DNA of 64,000 nucleotides, taken from positions 1 to 64,000 of the forward strand of contig LUPK01000053.1 of the NCBI GenBank assembly GCA_001627335.1, given 5' to 3'. Positions 55,967 through 64,000 of the stretch are shown one piece after another. The notes beneath the pieces were generated by a model. That model saw only the letters and a program-made list of their open reading frames with translations. It did no database searches and was not told where the DNA came from. The translations under genes were made by a program, and so were the position numbers. The stretch's first letter is position 1, and each line of letters begins with the position of its first letter. The DNA is from Nocardioides sp. REDSEA-S33_B3 (GTDB lineage: Bacteria > Actinomycetota > Actinomycetes > Propionibacteriales > Nocardioidaceae).

Positions 55967-56356
55967 GTGAGCGAGATCGTCGCGCCCCAGGGGCCCCAGC
56001 AGCCCGCGGGGCCCCCGGAGCCCGGGCAGCCCCGGACCTGGGACATCGTCGCCACGACCGTCGAGCTGATCCTCCTGGCGCTGGCCGGGATGGTGTCGTC
56101 GTTCGCCGGCCTGATGCTGGTGATGGCGTCGGACTCCTGCGGCACCGGCACCACGGAGTGCAGCACCGGCGTGATCCTCCTCGGGGTCGGCCTCGCCGTC
56201 ATCGCGCCCTGGGTGGCGCTGCTCGCGATGGGCACGTGGGCGGTGGTGCGTCTCGTCCGCCGCAAGCTCGCGTGGTGGGTGCCGCTGCTCGCGGTCCCGC
56301 TCTGGGCACTGGTCTTCGCCCTCGGCGTCGCGGTCACCTTCGCGGGCGTCAGCTGA
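55967..56356 (+). CDS. Small membrane protein, unknown function
   Basis: A 129-residue protein: Pro/Gln-rich cytoplasmic start (VAPQGPQQPAGPPEPGQP) and three hydrophobic segments at about 30-52, 68-92 and 103-127. A CGTGTTEC segment in the first loop may carry a disulfide. GTG 55967 lies 6 nt after TACATT (55955-55960), so it may be leaderless. It stands between two family A palindromes. No family recognised. Confidence 0.65.
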   Translation: MSEIVAPQGPQQPAGPPEPGQPRTWDIVATTVELILLALAGMVSSFAGLMLVMASDSCGTGTTECSTGVILLGVGLAVIAPWVALLAMGTWAVVRLVRRKLAWWVPLLAVPLWALVFALGVAVTFAGVS

Positions 56357-56357
56357 T

Positions 56358-56385
56358 CGAGCCGGCGTATTGATACGCCGGCTCG
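56358..56385. repeat. Palindromic repeat, family A (short form)
   Basis: CGAGCCGGCGTA / TACGCCGGCTCG, a perfect 12-bp stem with a TTGA loop, starting 2 bp after the stop of the small membrane protein gene; terminator-like. Confidence 0.85.
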
Positions 56386-56413
56386 GCCGGACGAGTGAGC
56401 AGGACGGGTGGGC

Positions 56414-56419
56414 TAGCGT
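56414..56419 (+). promoter_or_regulatory. -10-like hexamer of the amidase gene
   Basis: TAGCGT ends 7 nt before the ATG at 56427; no Shine-Dalgarno sequence intervenes. Confidence 0.45.
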
Positions 56420-56426
56420 CGGCGGC

Positions 56427-57830
56427 ATGGCCGAGCTGCACGACCTGACCGCGCTGGAGCAGGGGGCCGCGGTCGCGGCCGGGGAGGTGTCCTCGGCCGA
56501 GTTCGTCGAGCACTACCTGGAGCGCATCGATCGCCTCGACGGGCCGGACGGGGTGGGTGCCTTCGTGACCGTGACGGCCGAGCAGGCCCGTGAGCGCGCG
56601 CTCGCCGGCCGGGCGGCCCCGGGCGACGGCCCGCTGCGCGGCGTACCCACCGCGATCAAGGACCTCAACCTCACGGCCGGGGTGCGCACGACCTTCGGCT
56701 CCGCGGCCTACGACGACTTCGTGCCCGAGGTCTCCGACGGCGTCGTGCTGTCGATGGAGGCGGCGGGCCTGGTGAGCCTGGGCAAGACGGCGACGCCGGA
56801 GTTCGGCTCGCCCTGCTACACCGAGCCCGACGGACGGCCGCCGAGCGTGACACCGTGGGACCGCACCCGGACCGCCGGCGGCTCCTCGGGAGGTGCGGCT
56901 GCGGCCGTCGCGGCCGGGCTGGTGCCGGTCGCGCAGGGCTCCGACGGCGGCGGCTCGATACGGATCCCCGCCTCGTGCTGCGGCTTGGTGGGGTTCAAGC
57001 CGTCGCGTGGCCGGATCAGCGGCTCCCCGATGTACGGCGACCCCGTCGGCCTGGCCACGGCCGGCCCGATCGCCCGGACCGTCCGCGACGCCGCCGCGCT
57101 GCTCGACGTGCTGGCCGGACGTCGCCCCGGGGACCCGTACTTCGCGCCGCCGGCCGGCCCGTTCCTCGACGCCTGCGACCACGAGCCCGGTCGGCTGCGG
57201 ATCGCGCGGTTCGTCGAGCCGGTGATCGCCGACGTCGAGGTGCACTCCGAGGTGCGGCAGGCGTGGGAGGACGCCTCGCGCCTGCTGGAGTCGCTCGGCC
57301 ACACCGTCGAGGACGTCCCGGTGCCGATGAGCCACGACGCCGTGCCGGTCTTCGAGACCTGCTGGGCCGTCCTCACCGCGCTCTCGCCGGCGCCGCCGGG
57401 CCGCGAGCACCTGCTGCGACCGCTGACCCGCTGGCTGGGGGAGCGGGGGCACGCGCTGAGCGGGCCGGAGTTCGGGCTGGCCATCGGTGCCATGCGACGC
57501 CACGCCGCCTCCGCTCTCGAGTCGCTGGCGGCGTACGACGCGGTCCTGACGCCGACCTTGGCGACCCCGCCGGTGCCGGTCGGCGCGCTGCGCGACGACG
57601 AGCACCCCGAGCGCGACTTCGAGGCGCAGAAGGCCTTCACGCCCTGGACCTCGGCCTGGAACGTCACCGGTATGCCGGCGGTCTCGCTGCCGCTGCACTG
57701 GACCCCCGACGGCCTGCCGGTCGGGGTGATGCTGGCCGCCCGGCCGGCCGACGATGCGCTGCTGCTCTCGCTGGCCGCCCAGGTCGAGGCTGCCGCGCCC
57801 TGGCACGATCGGCGGCCGCCGGGCTGGTGA
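56427..57830 (+). CDS. Amidase-signature-family enzyme
   Basis: A 467-residue Ser-cisSer-Lys hydrolase: lysine in GVPTAIKDLN (about residue 78), serines in TAGGSSGGAAAAVAA and QGSDGGGSIRIPASCCGLVG (about 152-187). It lacks neighbours of the gat type and a complete GatCAB is encoded elsewhere in the window, so it is a separate amidase. Substrate unknown. A family C repeat overlaps its stop. Confidence 0.9.
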   Translation: MAELHDLTALEQGAAVAAGEVSSAEFVEHYLERIDRLDGPDGVGAFVTVTAEQARERALAGRAAPGDGPLRGVPTAIKDLNLTAGVRTTFGSAAYDDFVPEVSDGVVLSMEAAGLVSLGKTATPEFGSPCYTEPDGRPPSVTPWDRTRTAGGSSGGAAAAVAAGLVPVAQGSDGGGSIRIPASCCGLVGFKPSRGRISGSPMYGDPVGLATAGPIARTVRDAAALLDVLAGRRPGDPYFAPPAGPFLDACDHEPGRLRIARFVEPVIADVEVHSEVRQAWEDASRLLESLGHTVEDVPVPMSHDAVPVFETCWAVLTALSPAPPGREHLLRPLTRWLGERGHALSGPEFGLAIGAMRRHAASALESLAAYDAVLTPTLATPPVPVGALRDDEHPERDFEAQKAFTPWTSAWNVTGMPAVSLPLHWTPDGLPVGVMLAARPADDALLLSLAAQVEAAAPWHDRRPPGW

Positions 57831-57885
57831 GCGGTGAGTGGTGAACCGATCGGGGTGCTGACTCGGTTGAGGGCTCACCGCTCCC
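57829..57885. repeat. Family C palindromic repeat, copy 4
   Basis: GAGCGGTGAGTGGTGAACCG ... CTCGGTTGAGGGCTCACCGC; its first two bases are the end of the amidase stop codon. Confidence 0.8.
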
Positions 57886-57897
57886 GGTCCGCTGCCG

Positions 57898-57955
57898 CGG
57901 TGAGCGGTGCGTGGTGAACCGTCGTGCGACTCGGAACGGTTGAGGACTCACCGCC
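57898..57955. repeat. Family C palindromic repeat, copy 5
   Basis: GCGGTGAGCGGTGCGTGGTG ... GAACGGTTGAGGACTCACCG. With copy 4 it fills the space between the convergent amidase and bioN. Confidence 0.8.
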
Positions 57956-57973
57956 CCCCGCCGTCGCCCGCGG

Positions 57974-58585
57974 TCAGTCCCCGAGCCCCCGGGCGGCGAG
58001 TGCGTCGCCCTGCTCGTGCGCCCGGGCGACGACCCGCACCACGAACGGCGTCAGGTAGACCCGCGGGTTGCGCCCCAGGCCGCGGGCACGGGCCGCGTCG
58101 CGGGTCTCGAGCGCCAGCGCGAGGGTGCCGGGCAGCGCGCCGATCGCCAGCGAGATCGTCAGGGCGACCCGCTCGGGGTCGACCCCGACGACACGCAGCG
58201 GCCGAGCCGCCCGCACCAGGGTGTCGAGCATGGCGTTGACCGGTGTCGTCGCGCTGACCGTGATGGCGGCCAGCGCCAGTGCGACCAGGTCGACCAGCGT
58301 CTCGACCGCTTTCGCCGGCCCGTCGATCCACCACTGGAACCCGGCTGCCATGACGGCCAGCACCAGGATCGCCCGGGTGGCGCGCGCCAGCGTGGCCAGG
58401 CGTACGCCGCCGACGGCTGCCGCGAGGAGCGCGAGCCCCAGGAAGACCGGTGCGGCCGCCGCCGACCGCGTGAGCACCACGGTCAGGCTGAACGCGGCCA
58501 GCCCGAGCAGCTTCACGCCGGTGGGGCAGCGGTGCAGCCAGGAGTCCCCGGGCTGGTGCACGCCCACCAGCAGCGGCGAGCTCAC
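57974..58585 (-). CDS. bioN: Biotin ECF transporter T component BioN
   Basis: A 203-residue CbiQ-family membrane protein with the coupling motif ETRDAARARGLGRNPRVYLT (about residues 159-178) and about five helices. It overlaps bioM by GTGA and follows bioY-bioM, so it belongs to the biotin-specific ECF complex. A second T component occurs in the B12 operon. Confidence 0.9.
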   Translation of the reverse strand: MSSPLLVGVHQPGDSWLHRCPTGVKLLGLAAFSLTVVLTRSAAAAPVFLGLALLAAAVGGVRLATLARATRAILVLAVMAAGFQWWIDGPAKAVETLVDLVALALAAITVSATTPVNAMLDTLVRAARPLRVVGVDPERVALTISLAIGALPGTLALALETRDAARARGLGRNPRVYLTPFVVRVVARAHEQGDALAARGLGD

Positions 58586-59322
58586 GCGGGACCCTCGTGC
58601 CCGTCGTGGGCGGCCCGGTCGACCGCGTCGACGTACGCCGCCACGCCCGTCGGTCCGTCGGCGTCGGCGACCACGCGGCCGTCCGCGACGACGAGCACCC
58701 GGTCGCAGCGGACGGCCAGGTCGAGGTCGTGGGTCAGCAGCACGAGCTGCTGGGGGAGCCCCATGAGCAGGTCGCCGACCCGCCGGGAGTTGGCCAGGTC
58801 GAGCAGGGTGGTGGGCTCGTCGGCGACCACGACGGCCGGGTCGGTGGCCAGCACGCCGGCCAGCGCGAGCAGCTGACGCTGGCCGCCGGAGAGGTCGTGG
58901 ACGCTCTGGTGCGCCTGGGCGGCCAGGCCGTGCTCGGCGAGCACCGCGAGGGCCCGCTCGCGACGCCGGGCCGGGTCGCGCTCGAGCCGGCGCAGCGACA
59001 GCTCGACGTCCTCCACGCAGGTCGGCATGACCAGCTGCGCGGCCGGGTCGGTGAAGCAGAACCCCACGCGCCGGCGTACCTCCGCGCCCCGGCGCGCCAC
59101 GTCGAGCCCGTCGACCAGCACCCGGCCCGTGGTCGGGGCGACCAGGCCGTTGAGCAGCCGGGCGAGGGTGGACTTGCCCGAGCCGTTGGCGCCGACGACG
59201 CCGATCCGCTGCTGGGTGAGCCGCAGGTAGGTGGGGTGCAGCAGCACCTTCTCGCCGGTCCCGTCCGGCCCGGCGGGGGTGGCGACCGAGACGCCCGCCG
59301 ACTCGAGCTCGAGGACGGGCAC
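58582..59322 (-). CDS. bioM: Biotin ECF transporter ATPase BioM
   Basis: A 246-residue single ABC ATPase: Walker A GVVGANGSGKSTLARL (about residues 38-53), signature HDLSGGQRQLLALAG (about 141), Walker B AVVVADEPTTLLDLA (about 163). D in Walker B is preceded by Ala, which is unusual but tolerated. Homodimer expected. Two bases separate it from bioY. Confidence 0.92.
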   Translation of the reverse strand: MPVLELESAGVSVATPAGPDGTGEKVLLHPTYLRLTQQRIGVVGANGSGKSTLARLLNGLVAPTTGRVLVDGLDVARRGAEVRRRVGFCFTDPAAQLVMPTCVEDVELSLRRLERDPARRRERALAVLAEHGLAAQAHQSVHDLSGGQRQLLALAGVLATDPAVVVADEPTTLLDLANSRRVGDLLMGLPQQLVLLTHDLDLAVRCDRVLVVADGRVVADADGPTGVAAYVDAVDRAAHDGHEGPA

Positions 59323-59324
59323 GG

Positions 59325-59984
59325 TCAGCTGCGGGCGGGGCGGACGGCGCGGGCCCGGAGCAGCCGGGGGAAGGCGCGGTGCACCTCGGCGGCGATCAGC
59401 GCGACCATCGTGGTCTTGAGCAGGTCACCGACCCAGTAGAGGACGTCGATGCGGAACGCCTCGGCCACCGACATGTCCAGGGTCACCATCAGGCCGATGA
59501 TGCCGGCGGGGTGGATGACCAGGATGCTGCCGGCGATCGAGCACAGGAAGACCACGGCCGCACGCGTCTTGCCGCGCTCGCCGGCCAGGTAGGTCACCAG
59601 CAGGCCGGCCACCAGCGCGGCGACCGGGAACGACAGCAGGTAGCCCGCGCTGGGCTGGGTGAAGGTGCCCAGGCCCGAGGTGTGCTCGGCGAAGACCGGC
59701 AGGCCGATGGCGCCGAGCGCGAGGTAGAGCAGCACCGACAGGAACCCGCGCAGCGGACCGAGCAGGCAGCCGGCCAGCATCACGCCGGAGGTCTGCAGCG
59801 TGATCGGCACGCCGGCGCCGCCGACCGGGATCGCCCCGACGTAGGCCAGCGCCGAGATGAGCGCCGCGAACGACGCGATCAGCGCGAGGTCGGTCGCGCC
59901 GAGCCGCGAGCGGCGGGTCGGCTCCTCGGCCCGCGCATCGGTGGGCTGGTCGGCGGTGGGCTGGCCGGTGGTCTCGGCAGTCAT
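59325..59984 (-). CDS. bioY: Biotin ECF transporter S component BioY
   Basis: A 219-residue membrane protein; the hallmarks are VPITLQTSGVMLAGCLLGPL (about residues 79-98), LYLALGAIGLPVFAEHTSGL and PSAGYLLSFPVAALVAGLL. It binds biotin with high affinity in the membrane. N-terminal cytoplasmic tail is Thr/Glu-rich. Its promoter carries a BioQ-type palindrome. Biotin synthesis genes lie 2-4 kb downstream, so uptake and synthesis are probably co-regulated. Confidence 0.95.
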   Translation of the reverse strand: MTAETTGQPTADQPTDARAEEPTRRSRLGATDLALIASFAALISALAYVGAIPVGGAGVPITLQTSGVMLAGCLLGPLRGFLSVLLYLALGAIGLPVFAEHTSGLGTFTQPSAGYLLSFPVAALVAGLLVTYLAGERGKTRAAVVFLCSIAGSILVIHPAGIIGLMVTLDMSVAEAFRIDVLYWVGDLLKTTMVALIAAEVHRAFPRLLRARAVRPARS

Positions 59985-60030
59985 CGGTGCGTCTCCTCGG
60001 TGGATCTGGGGGCCGTGGTGGGAACGGGCA

Positions 60031-60043
60031 TGAACACTGTTCA
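60031..60043. promoter_or_regulatory. BioQ-type operator upstream of bioY
   Basis: TGAAC-ACT-GTTCA is a perfect 13-bp inverted repeat, 47 bp upstream of bioY. The biotin repressor BioQ of Corynebacterium and Mycobacterium binds sites of the form TGAAC-N3-GTT(A/C)-, which this matches. Confidence 0.7.
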
Positions 60044-60113
60044 GGACGGCCCGGCCACCCTAGGCGCCAGCCGCTAGCGTGCGTGGTGCCGTCCCACCCC
60101 GTGAGGAGCCACT

Positions 60114-61055
60114 GTGTCCTGGACCACTGCCGACATCCGCGACCAGACCGGCCGTGTCGCGCTGGTCACCGGCGCCAACGGCGGGCTCGGGCTGGAGTCC
60201 GCGATCGCGCTGGCCGGTGCCGGCGCCCGCGTGGTGATGGCGGCCCGCGACCAGGCCAAGGCCGGGGCGGCCCGCGAGCGCATCCTCGCCCAGCACCCGG
60301 GCGCCTCGCTCGAGGTCGTCGAGCTCGACCTCGGCTCGCAGGCCTCGGTGGCGCGGGCCGCCGAGCAGGTGCTGGCCGCGCACGAGCGCCTCGACGTGCT
60401 GATGCTCAACGCGGGCGTGATGGCCTCGCCGAAGGCGACCACCGAGGACGGCTTCGACGCCCAGCTGGCCACCAACGTGCTGGGCCACTGGTCGCTGCTG
60501 TGCCGGCTCGCGCCACTGGTCGTCGCCACGCCGGGGGCACGGGTGGTGACGCTGAGCAGCATCGCCCAGCACCAGGGGCGTGCGCTCGACCCGGCCGACC
60601 CGCACATGAGCGGCCGCTACAACCCCTGGCTGATGTACGGCAACACCAAGCTCGCCGCCCGCCACCTCGCGGTGGGGTTGCAGGAGCGGTTCGAGGCCGC
60701 TGGCGTCGACGCGATCGCGGTCGCCGCCCACCCCGGCCTGACCAACTCCGACCTGCAGGCCACCACTCACGCGCTCGGCGGTGCCGGCTGGCAGGGGCCG
60801 TTGTGGGACCGCCTGTCGAGCTGGTTCGGGATGAGCGTCCCGCGCGGTGCGCTGAGCCAGCTGCGGGCGGCGACCGAGCCCGGGGTGCGGGGCGGCACGT
60901 TGTACGGCCCGCTGCTGGCGATGGCCGGTCGCCCCGTCCGGCGTCCGCTGGTGCGGCCAGGCTCGGCCAGCGCCGTACGCCGGTTGTTCGAGGTGTGCGA
61001 GCGCGAGACCGGTCTGTCGCTGGACCTGTCCGGCGTCTCCGCGACCGACCGCTAG
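60114..61055 (+). CDS. Short-chain dehydrogenase/reductase (retinol-dehydrogenase-like)
   Basis: A 313-residue classical SDR: cofactor loop TGANGGLGLESA (about residues 20-31), MLNAGVMASP (NNAG-like), catalytic Ser in VVTLSSIAQHQG (about 145) and YGNTKLAARHLA (YxxxK, about 178). The R in VVMAARDQAKAG points to NADP(H). TAGCGT lies upstream at 60075, with GTGAGGAG 7 nt before GTG 60114. Substrate not predictable. Confidence 0.9.
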   Translation: MSWTTADIRDQTGRVALVTGANGGLGLESAIALAGAGARVVMAARDQAKAGAARERILAQHPGASLEVVELDLGSQASVARAAEQVLAAHERLDVLMLNAGVMASPKATTEDGFDAQLATNVLGHWSLLCRLAPLVVATPGARVVTLSSIAQHQGRALDPADPHMSGRYNPWLMYGNTKLAARHLAVGLQERFEAAGVDAIAVAAHPGLTNSDLQATTHALGGAGWQGPLWDRLSSWFGMSVPRGALSQLRAATEPGVRGGTLYGPLLAMAGRPVRRPLVRPGSASAVRRLFEVCERETGLSLDLSGVSATDR

Positions 61056-61058
61056 GGT
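61053..61058 (+). promoter_or_regulatory. -10-like hexamer of the TetR (BioQ-like) gene
   Basis: TAGGGT overlaps the SDR stop codon and ends 7 nt before GTG 61066, consistent with a leaderless transcript independent of the SDR. Confidence 0.4.
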
Positions 61059-61065
61059 CGCCTGC

Positions 61066-61635
61066 GTGAGTCGCACTCGGGAGGACCTCGTCGCCGTCGC
61101 GCTACGCCTGCTGGACTCCCACGGGCTGGCCGACGTCTCGATGCGCCGGGTCGCCGGGGAGCTGCAGCTGCAGCCGAGCGCGCTCTACCACCACGTCGCG
61201 TCGAAGCAGGAGCTGCTGGGCGCCGTGGCCGACGAGGTGCTGCGCCGCGGCGCGCGCCCGCGCGGTGCGGTGACCTGGGACGAGCGGGTCGTCGAGGTGG
61301 CGCACGAGCTGCGCGACGCGATGCTCGCCTACCGCGACGGCGCGGAGCTGGTCTCCACCGTCATCGCGTTCGGCCTGGGCGCGACGCAGCCGCTGGACGA
61401 CCTGACGGCCGCGCTGGCCGAGTCGGGTCTCCCGGAGGCGCTGGTGCCCACCGCCGCGCGGACGGTGCTGCACCTCGTGCTCGGCCACACCCTCGAGGAG
61501 CAGACCCACCTGCAGGCCGGCTCTGCCGGTGCCATCGACGCTGACCCGCTGCCCGCCGACTTCGGCACGGGGCTGGGGTTCGTGGTCGAGGGGATTCGGT
61601 CGCGGGTGCGGGAAGGTTCAGCGGCGCCCCGCTGA
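61066..61635 (+). CDS. TetR-family regulator, candidate biotin repressor BioQ
   Basis: A 189-residue regulator with an HTH of SMRRVAGELQLQPSALYHHV (about residues 26-45), KQELLGAVADEVL, and a TetR_C-like effector domain (VLGHTLEEQTHLQAGSAG). BioQ belongs to this family and is usually encoded beside biotin genes. This one lies between bioY with a BioQ-type operator and bioD. The context makes BioQ a good guess, but sequence alone cannot prove it; it could instead control the SDR. Confidence 0.8.
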   Translation: MSRTREDLVAVALRLLDSHGLADVSMRRVAGELQLQPSALYHHVASKQELLGAVADEVLRRGARPRGAVTWDERVVEVAHELRDAMLAYRDGAELVSTVIAFGLGATQPLDDLTAALAESGLPEALVPTAARTVLHLVLGHTLEEQTHLQAGSAGAIDADPLPADFGTGLGFVVEGIRSRVREGSAAPR

Positions 61636-61681
61636 ACCTCACGGTGCGCCGATGCAGGTGCGACGGGGGTGCGTGAGTTCT

Positions 61682-61785
61682 GACCGCGAGGGCGAAGGTC
61701 TGACTGACATCAGTCCGACCTTGCACAGGACGGTCGAACCTTCGACCGCGAACGCGAAGGTCTGACTGACATCAGTCGAACCTTC
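61682..61785. repeat. Family E: two copies of a 42-bp hairpin element
   Basis: Copies at 61682-61723 and 61744-61785 each begin GACCGCGA and contain AAGGTC-T-GACTGA-CA-TCAGTC-c-GACCTT-type stems. They lie between convergent TetR and bioD genes, the second touching the bioD stop. Terminator use is likely; the GACTGACATCAGTC core also resembles TetR operators. Confidence 0.75.
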
Positions 61786-62473
61786 ACCAGCCCGGCAGCC
61801 ACCCGCCCGCCTCGGCGGTGAACTCCTCGCGCCCCAGGGCGCCGGCACCGGCGGGCACCGCCCCGAGCAGGGGTACGCCGGTGACACGCGGCAGGTCCTC
61901 GCGGTTGCAGGTCTCGGCCAGGCCGGGGGAATCGGGCCACGACCCGATGACGAGTCCCCGCACCGGGATCCCGCGGGCCTGCAGGGCCCCGACGGTCAGC
62001 TCGGTGTGGTTGAGGGTGCCGAGCCCCGCGGCGCAGACGACGACGACCTCCACGTCGACGTCGCGGTCGACCAGCCAGGCCGCGAGGTCGAGCAGGGTGC
62101 CGCCGTCGGAGTCGAGCCGCACCAGCAGGCCGCCGGCGCCCTCGACGACGACCGTGTCGTGGAACTCGGTGTGCACCTTGAGCCGGTCGGCGTGCTCGGC
62201 GACCGTGGGCAGCGTGACCCCGGCGCGGCGGGCGGCGGTCTCGGGTGCGAGCGGCTCGTCGAGCGCGGCGTGCTCCTGCACGGCGCAGCCGGTGAGGCGG
62301 TGCACCTCCTCGGCGTCGCAGTCGCCGTCGGCGATGCCGGTCTGCACGGGCTTGACCACGACGACCTGCTCTCCGCGCGCGGCCAGCACCGACGACAGCG
62401 CCGCCGTCACGACGGTCTTGCCGACACCGGTCGACGTGCCGGTCACCACCAGCACCCGGCCTGGCCGGCTCAC
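61784..62473 (-). CDS. bioD: Dethiobiotin synthetase
   Basis: A 229-residue P-loop enzyme closing the ureido ring of dethiobiotin from DAPA, CO2 and ATP. Walker A VVTGTSTGVGKTVVTAAL (about residues 9-26), lysine in VVKPVQTGI, and EGAGGLLVRL (about 112). GTG 62473 overlaps the bioF stop (GTGA). Last gene of the bioA-bioF-bioD run. Confidence 0.95.
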   Translation of the reverse strand: MSRPGRVLVVTGTSTGVGKTVVTAALSSVLAARGEQVVVVKPVQTGIADGDCDAEEVHRLTGCAVQEHAALDEPLAPETAARRAGVTLPTVAEHADRLKVHTEFHDTVVVEGAGGLLVRLDSDGGTLLDLAAWLVDRDVDVEVVVVCAAGLGTLNHTELTVGALQARGIPVRGLVIGSWPDSPGLAETCNREDLPRVTGVPLLGAVPAGAGALGREEFTAEAGGWLPGW

Positions 62474-63594
62474 CGGTGCTCCTTCACGACCGCGACCAGC
62501 GTCTCGACGGTCCGGGCCCACGCGTCCTCGGGGACGCCGGCCGACACGGTGACCCGCAGCCGGGAGATCCCGTCGGGCACCGACGGCGGCCGGAAGCAGC
62601 CGACCCGCACCCCGGCCTCCAGGCACGCGTCGCGCGCGGCGACGGCGACCTGGGGCGACGGCATCGGCACCGACAGCACCGCGCCGTCCGGCGGCTCCAC
62701 GCCCAGCTCCGCGGCCAGGTCCAGCACCCGCGACCGCACGCACGCGGCCAGGGAGACGTCGGCGCGCGCGATCCGCAGGGCCTCGAGCGCGGCGCCTGCG
62801 GCGGCGGGGGCGAGTGCGGTGTCGAAGATGAAGGGCCGGGCCCGGTTGACCAGGTGCTCGACGAACGCGGGGGAGCCGAGCACGGCCCCGCCCTGCGAGC
62901 CGAGCGCCTTGGACAGCGTGGCGGTCACCAGCACGTGGGGGAGCCCGGCCAGCCCGAGCCGCTGCACCACCCCGGCCCCGTGCACGCCCAGCCCGTGCGC
63001 CTCGTCGACCACGAGCAGGGCGCCGGCCTCCTCGCAGGCGGCCGCGAGCTCGACCAGAGGACCCTCGTCACCGAGGACGGAGTAGATCGACTCGGCCAGC
63101 ACCATCGTCCGCTGATCCGGGGCCGAGGTGGCGAGGGCATCGACCACTGCCGACACCGAGCTGTGCGGGGTGATCGTGAGCCGTGCCCGCGACAGCCGCG
63201 CGGCGTCGACGAGCGAGGCGTGCACGTGGGCGTCGGAGACCACGTGGCAGTCGCGGCCGACCAGCCCCGTGACGACGGCCAGGTTGGCGGCGTACCCGGT
63301 CGAGAGCACCAGCGCTGCGTCGTGACCGGTCCATGCGGCGAGCTCGGCCTCGAGCTCGGAGTGCAGGTCGAGGGTGCCGGTGACCAGGCGCGAGGCGCCC
63401 GCCCCGCCGCCCCAGGTCTCGGCCGCCGCGGCGGCGGCCGCCCGCACCCGCGGGTCGCGCGCCAGCCCCAGGTAGTCGTTGCCGGCGAGATCGACGACGT
63501 CGTCGTCCGCGGGTCGCGGCACCAGCCACCGGGTCAGCCCGGCGGCCTCTCGGGCGGCGGCCTCGGCCGCCAGCCAGTCCGACCAGGAGGTCAT
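62470..63594 (-). CDS. bioF: 8-Amino-7-oxononanoate synthase
   Basis: A 374-residue PLP enzyme condensing pimeloyl-ACP/CoA with alanine. [11 protein letters not shown] (about residues 35-45), [25 protein letters not shown] (about 198-212) and the PLP lysine in [17 protein letters not shown] (about 229). ATG 63594 overlaps the bioA stop (ATGA); the longer frame upstream lies inside bioA. Confidence 0.95.
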   Translation of the reverse strand: MTSWSDWLAAEAAAREAAGLTRWLVPRPADDDVVDLAGNDYLGLARDPRVRAAAAAAAETWGGGAGASRLVTGTLDLHSELEAELAAWTGHDAALVLSTGYAANLAVVTGLVGRDCHVVSDAHVHASLVDAARLSRARLTITPHSSVSAVVDALATSAPDQRTMVLAESIYSVLGDEGPLVELAAACEEAGALLVVDEAHGLGVHGAGVVQRLGLAGLPHVLVTATLSKALGSQGGAVLGSPAFVEHLVNRARPFIFDTALAPAAAGAALEALRIARADVSLAACVRSRVLDLAAELGVEPPDGAVLSVPMPSPQVAVAARDACLEAGVRVGCFRPPSVPDGISRLRVTVSAGVPEDAWARTVETLVAVVKEHR

Positions 63595-64000
63595 CCGACC
63601 GCCACCGCCTCGGCCACGCCCTCGCAGATCAGGGCCACGTCGGTCGGGGAGGCCACGTAGGGCGGCATCACGTAGACCAGGTCGCGGAAGGGCCGAAGCC
63701 ACACTCCCGCGTCGAGCGCCGCCTGCGTCGCCCGCGGCACGTCGACGGCGTGGTCGAGCTGCACGGCGCCCACCGCTCCCAGCACGCGTACGTCCACCAC
63801 CCCCGCAGCATCGCGCAACGGCGCGAGGCCGGTGCGCAGACCGTCCGACACGCGGGCGACGTCGGCCTCCCAGCCGCGCGACTCGAGCAGCTCCAGCGAC
63901 GCCAGCGCCACCGCGCAGGCCAGCGGGTTGCCCATGAACGTCGGGCCGTGCATCAGCACGCCGGACTCCGAGGCGGACAGGTCGTGGGCCACGCGCGGGG
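63591..64000 (-). CDS. bioA: DAPA aminotransferase BioA, C-terminal part (cut by window end)
   Basis: The open frame runs from the stop at 63591 to the window end. [20 protein letters not shown] is the BioA signature near the substrate/PLP-phosphate site, and [20 protein letters not shown] is the conserved C-terminal domain. BioA transfers an amino group from S-adenosylmethionine to KAPA. First visible gene of the bioAFD operon; its promoter is outside the window. Confidence 0.93.
   Translation of the reverse strand, partial: PRVAHDLSASESGVLMHGPTFMGNPLACAVALASLELLESRGWEADVARVSDGLRTGLAPLRDAAGVVDVRVLGAVGAVQLDHAVDVPRATQAALDAGVWLRPFRDLVYVMPPYVASPTDVALICEGVAEAVAVG

Overview
The window is a chromosomal segment of a very GC-rich actinobacterium. 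Almost every third codon position is G or C, GTG starts are common, and neighbouring genes are repeatedly coupled through ATGA or GTGA overlaps. The gene order iscS-mnmA-metE-like-ligA-gatCAB, then ilvBNC-serA-leuB, is a known actinobacterial arrangement. The interspersed palindromic repeats and overall protein similarity suggest a Nocardioides-like member of the Propionibacteriales. The genus is an inference.

Layout. 1-2503: end of a cysteine desulfurase, mnmA and a MetE-like gene. 2592-4849: multidrug MFS pump and its TetR regulator. 4983-11912: hydrolase, ligA, wrbA and the GatCAB amidotransferase. 11924-17779: a cobalamin riboswitch heading a five-gene, translationally coupled operon. It encodes a secreted alpha/alpha-barrel protein, a membrane-anchored DUF4430 (transcobalamin-C-like) protein, and a full ECF transporter (T, fused A-A', S). 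I regard this as a split bacterial counterpart of intrinsic factor/transcobalamin feeding an ECF vitamin B12 importer, and as the most interesting system here. 17858-25886: broken sorbosone-dehydrogenase-like lipoprotein gene, hydrolase, EamA exporter, BNR-repeat protein, GH65 phosphorylase and beta-phosphoglucomutase. 25979-32535: ilvD, a reductase, an acyl-CoA carboxyltransferase, kynureninase and an MFS permease.

33646-53439 is largely branched-chain amino acid synthesis: ilvB, ilvN, ilvC, serA, leuB, ilvE and cimA (citramalate synthase, isoleucine from pyruvate). Three of these units start with a short leader peptide rich in Ile/Leu/Val codons, each starting 6-9 nt after a TAnnnT -10-like hexamer. 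For ilvB and cimA a U-tailed terminator hairpin follows, as expected for attenuation. The ilvC-serA junction is interrupted by a roughly 3.8-kb accessory stretch holding decayed genes. 53673-57830: an unrecognised gene, a TetR/FMN-reductase pair, a small membrane protein and an amidase. 57974-64000: biotin: the bioY-bioM-bioN ECF transporter with a BioQ-type operator, a TetR gene that may be BioQ, and bioA-bioF-bioD, with bioA cut by the window end.

At least seven families of short palindromic or tandem repeats lie between genes, often at convergent 3' ends, and some have entered coding sequence. I saw no tRNA, rRNA, CRISPR array, transposase or integrase.
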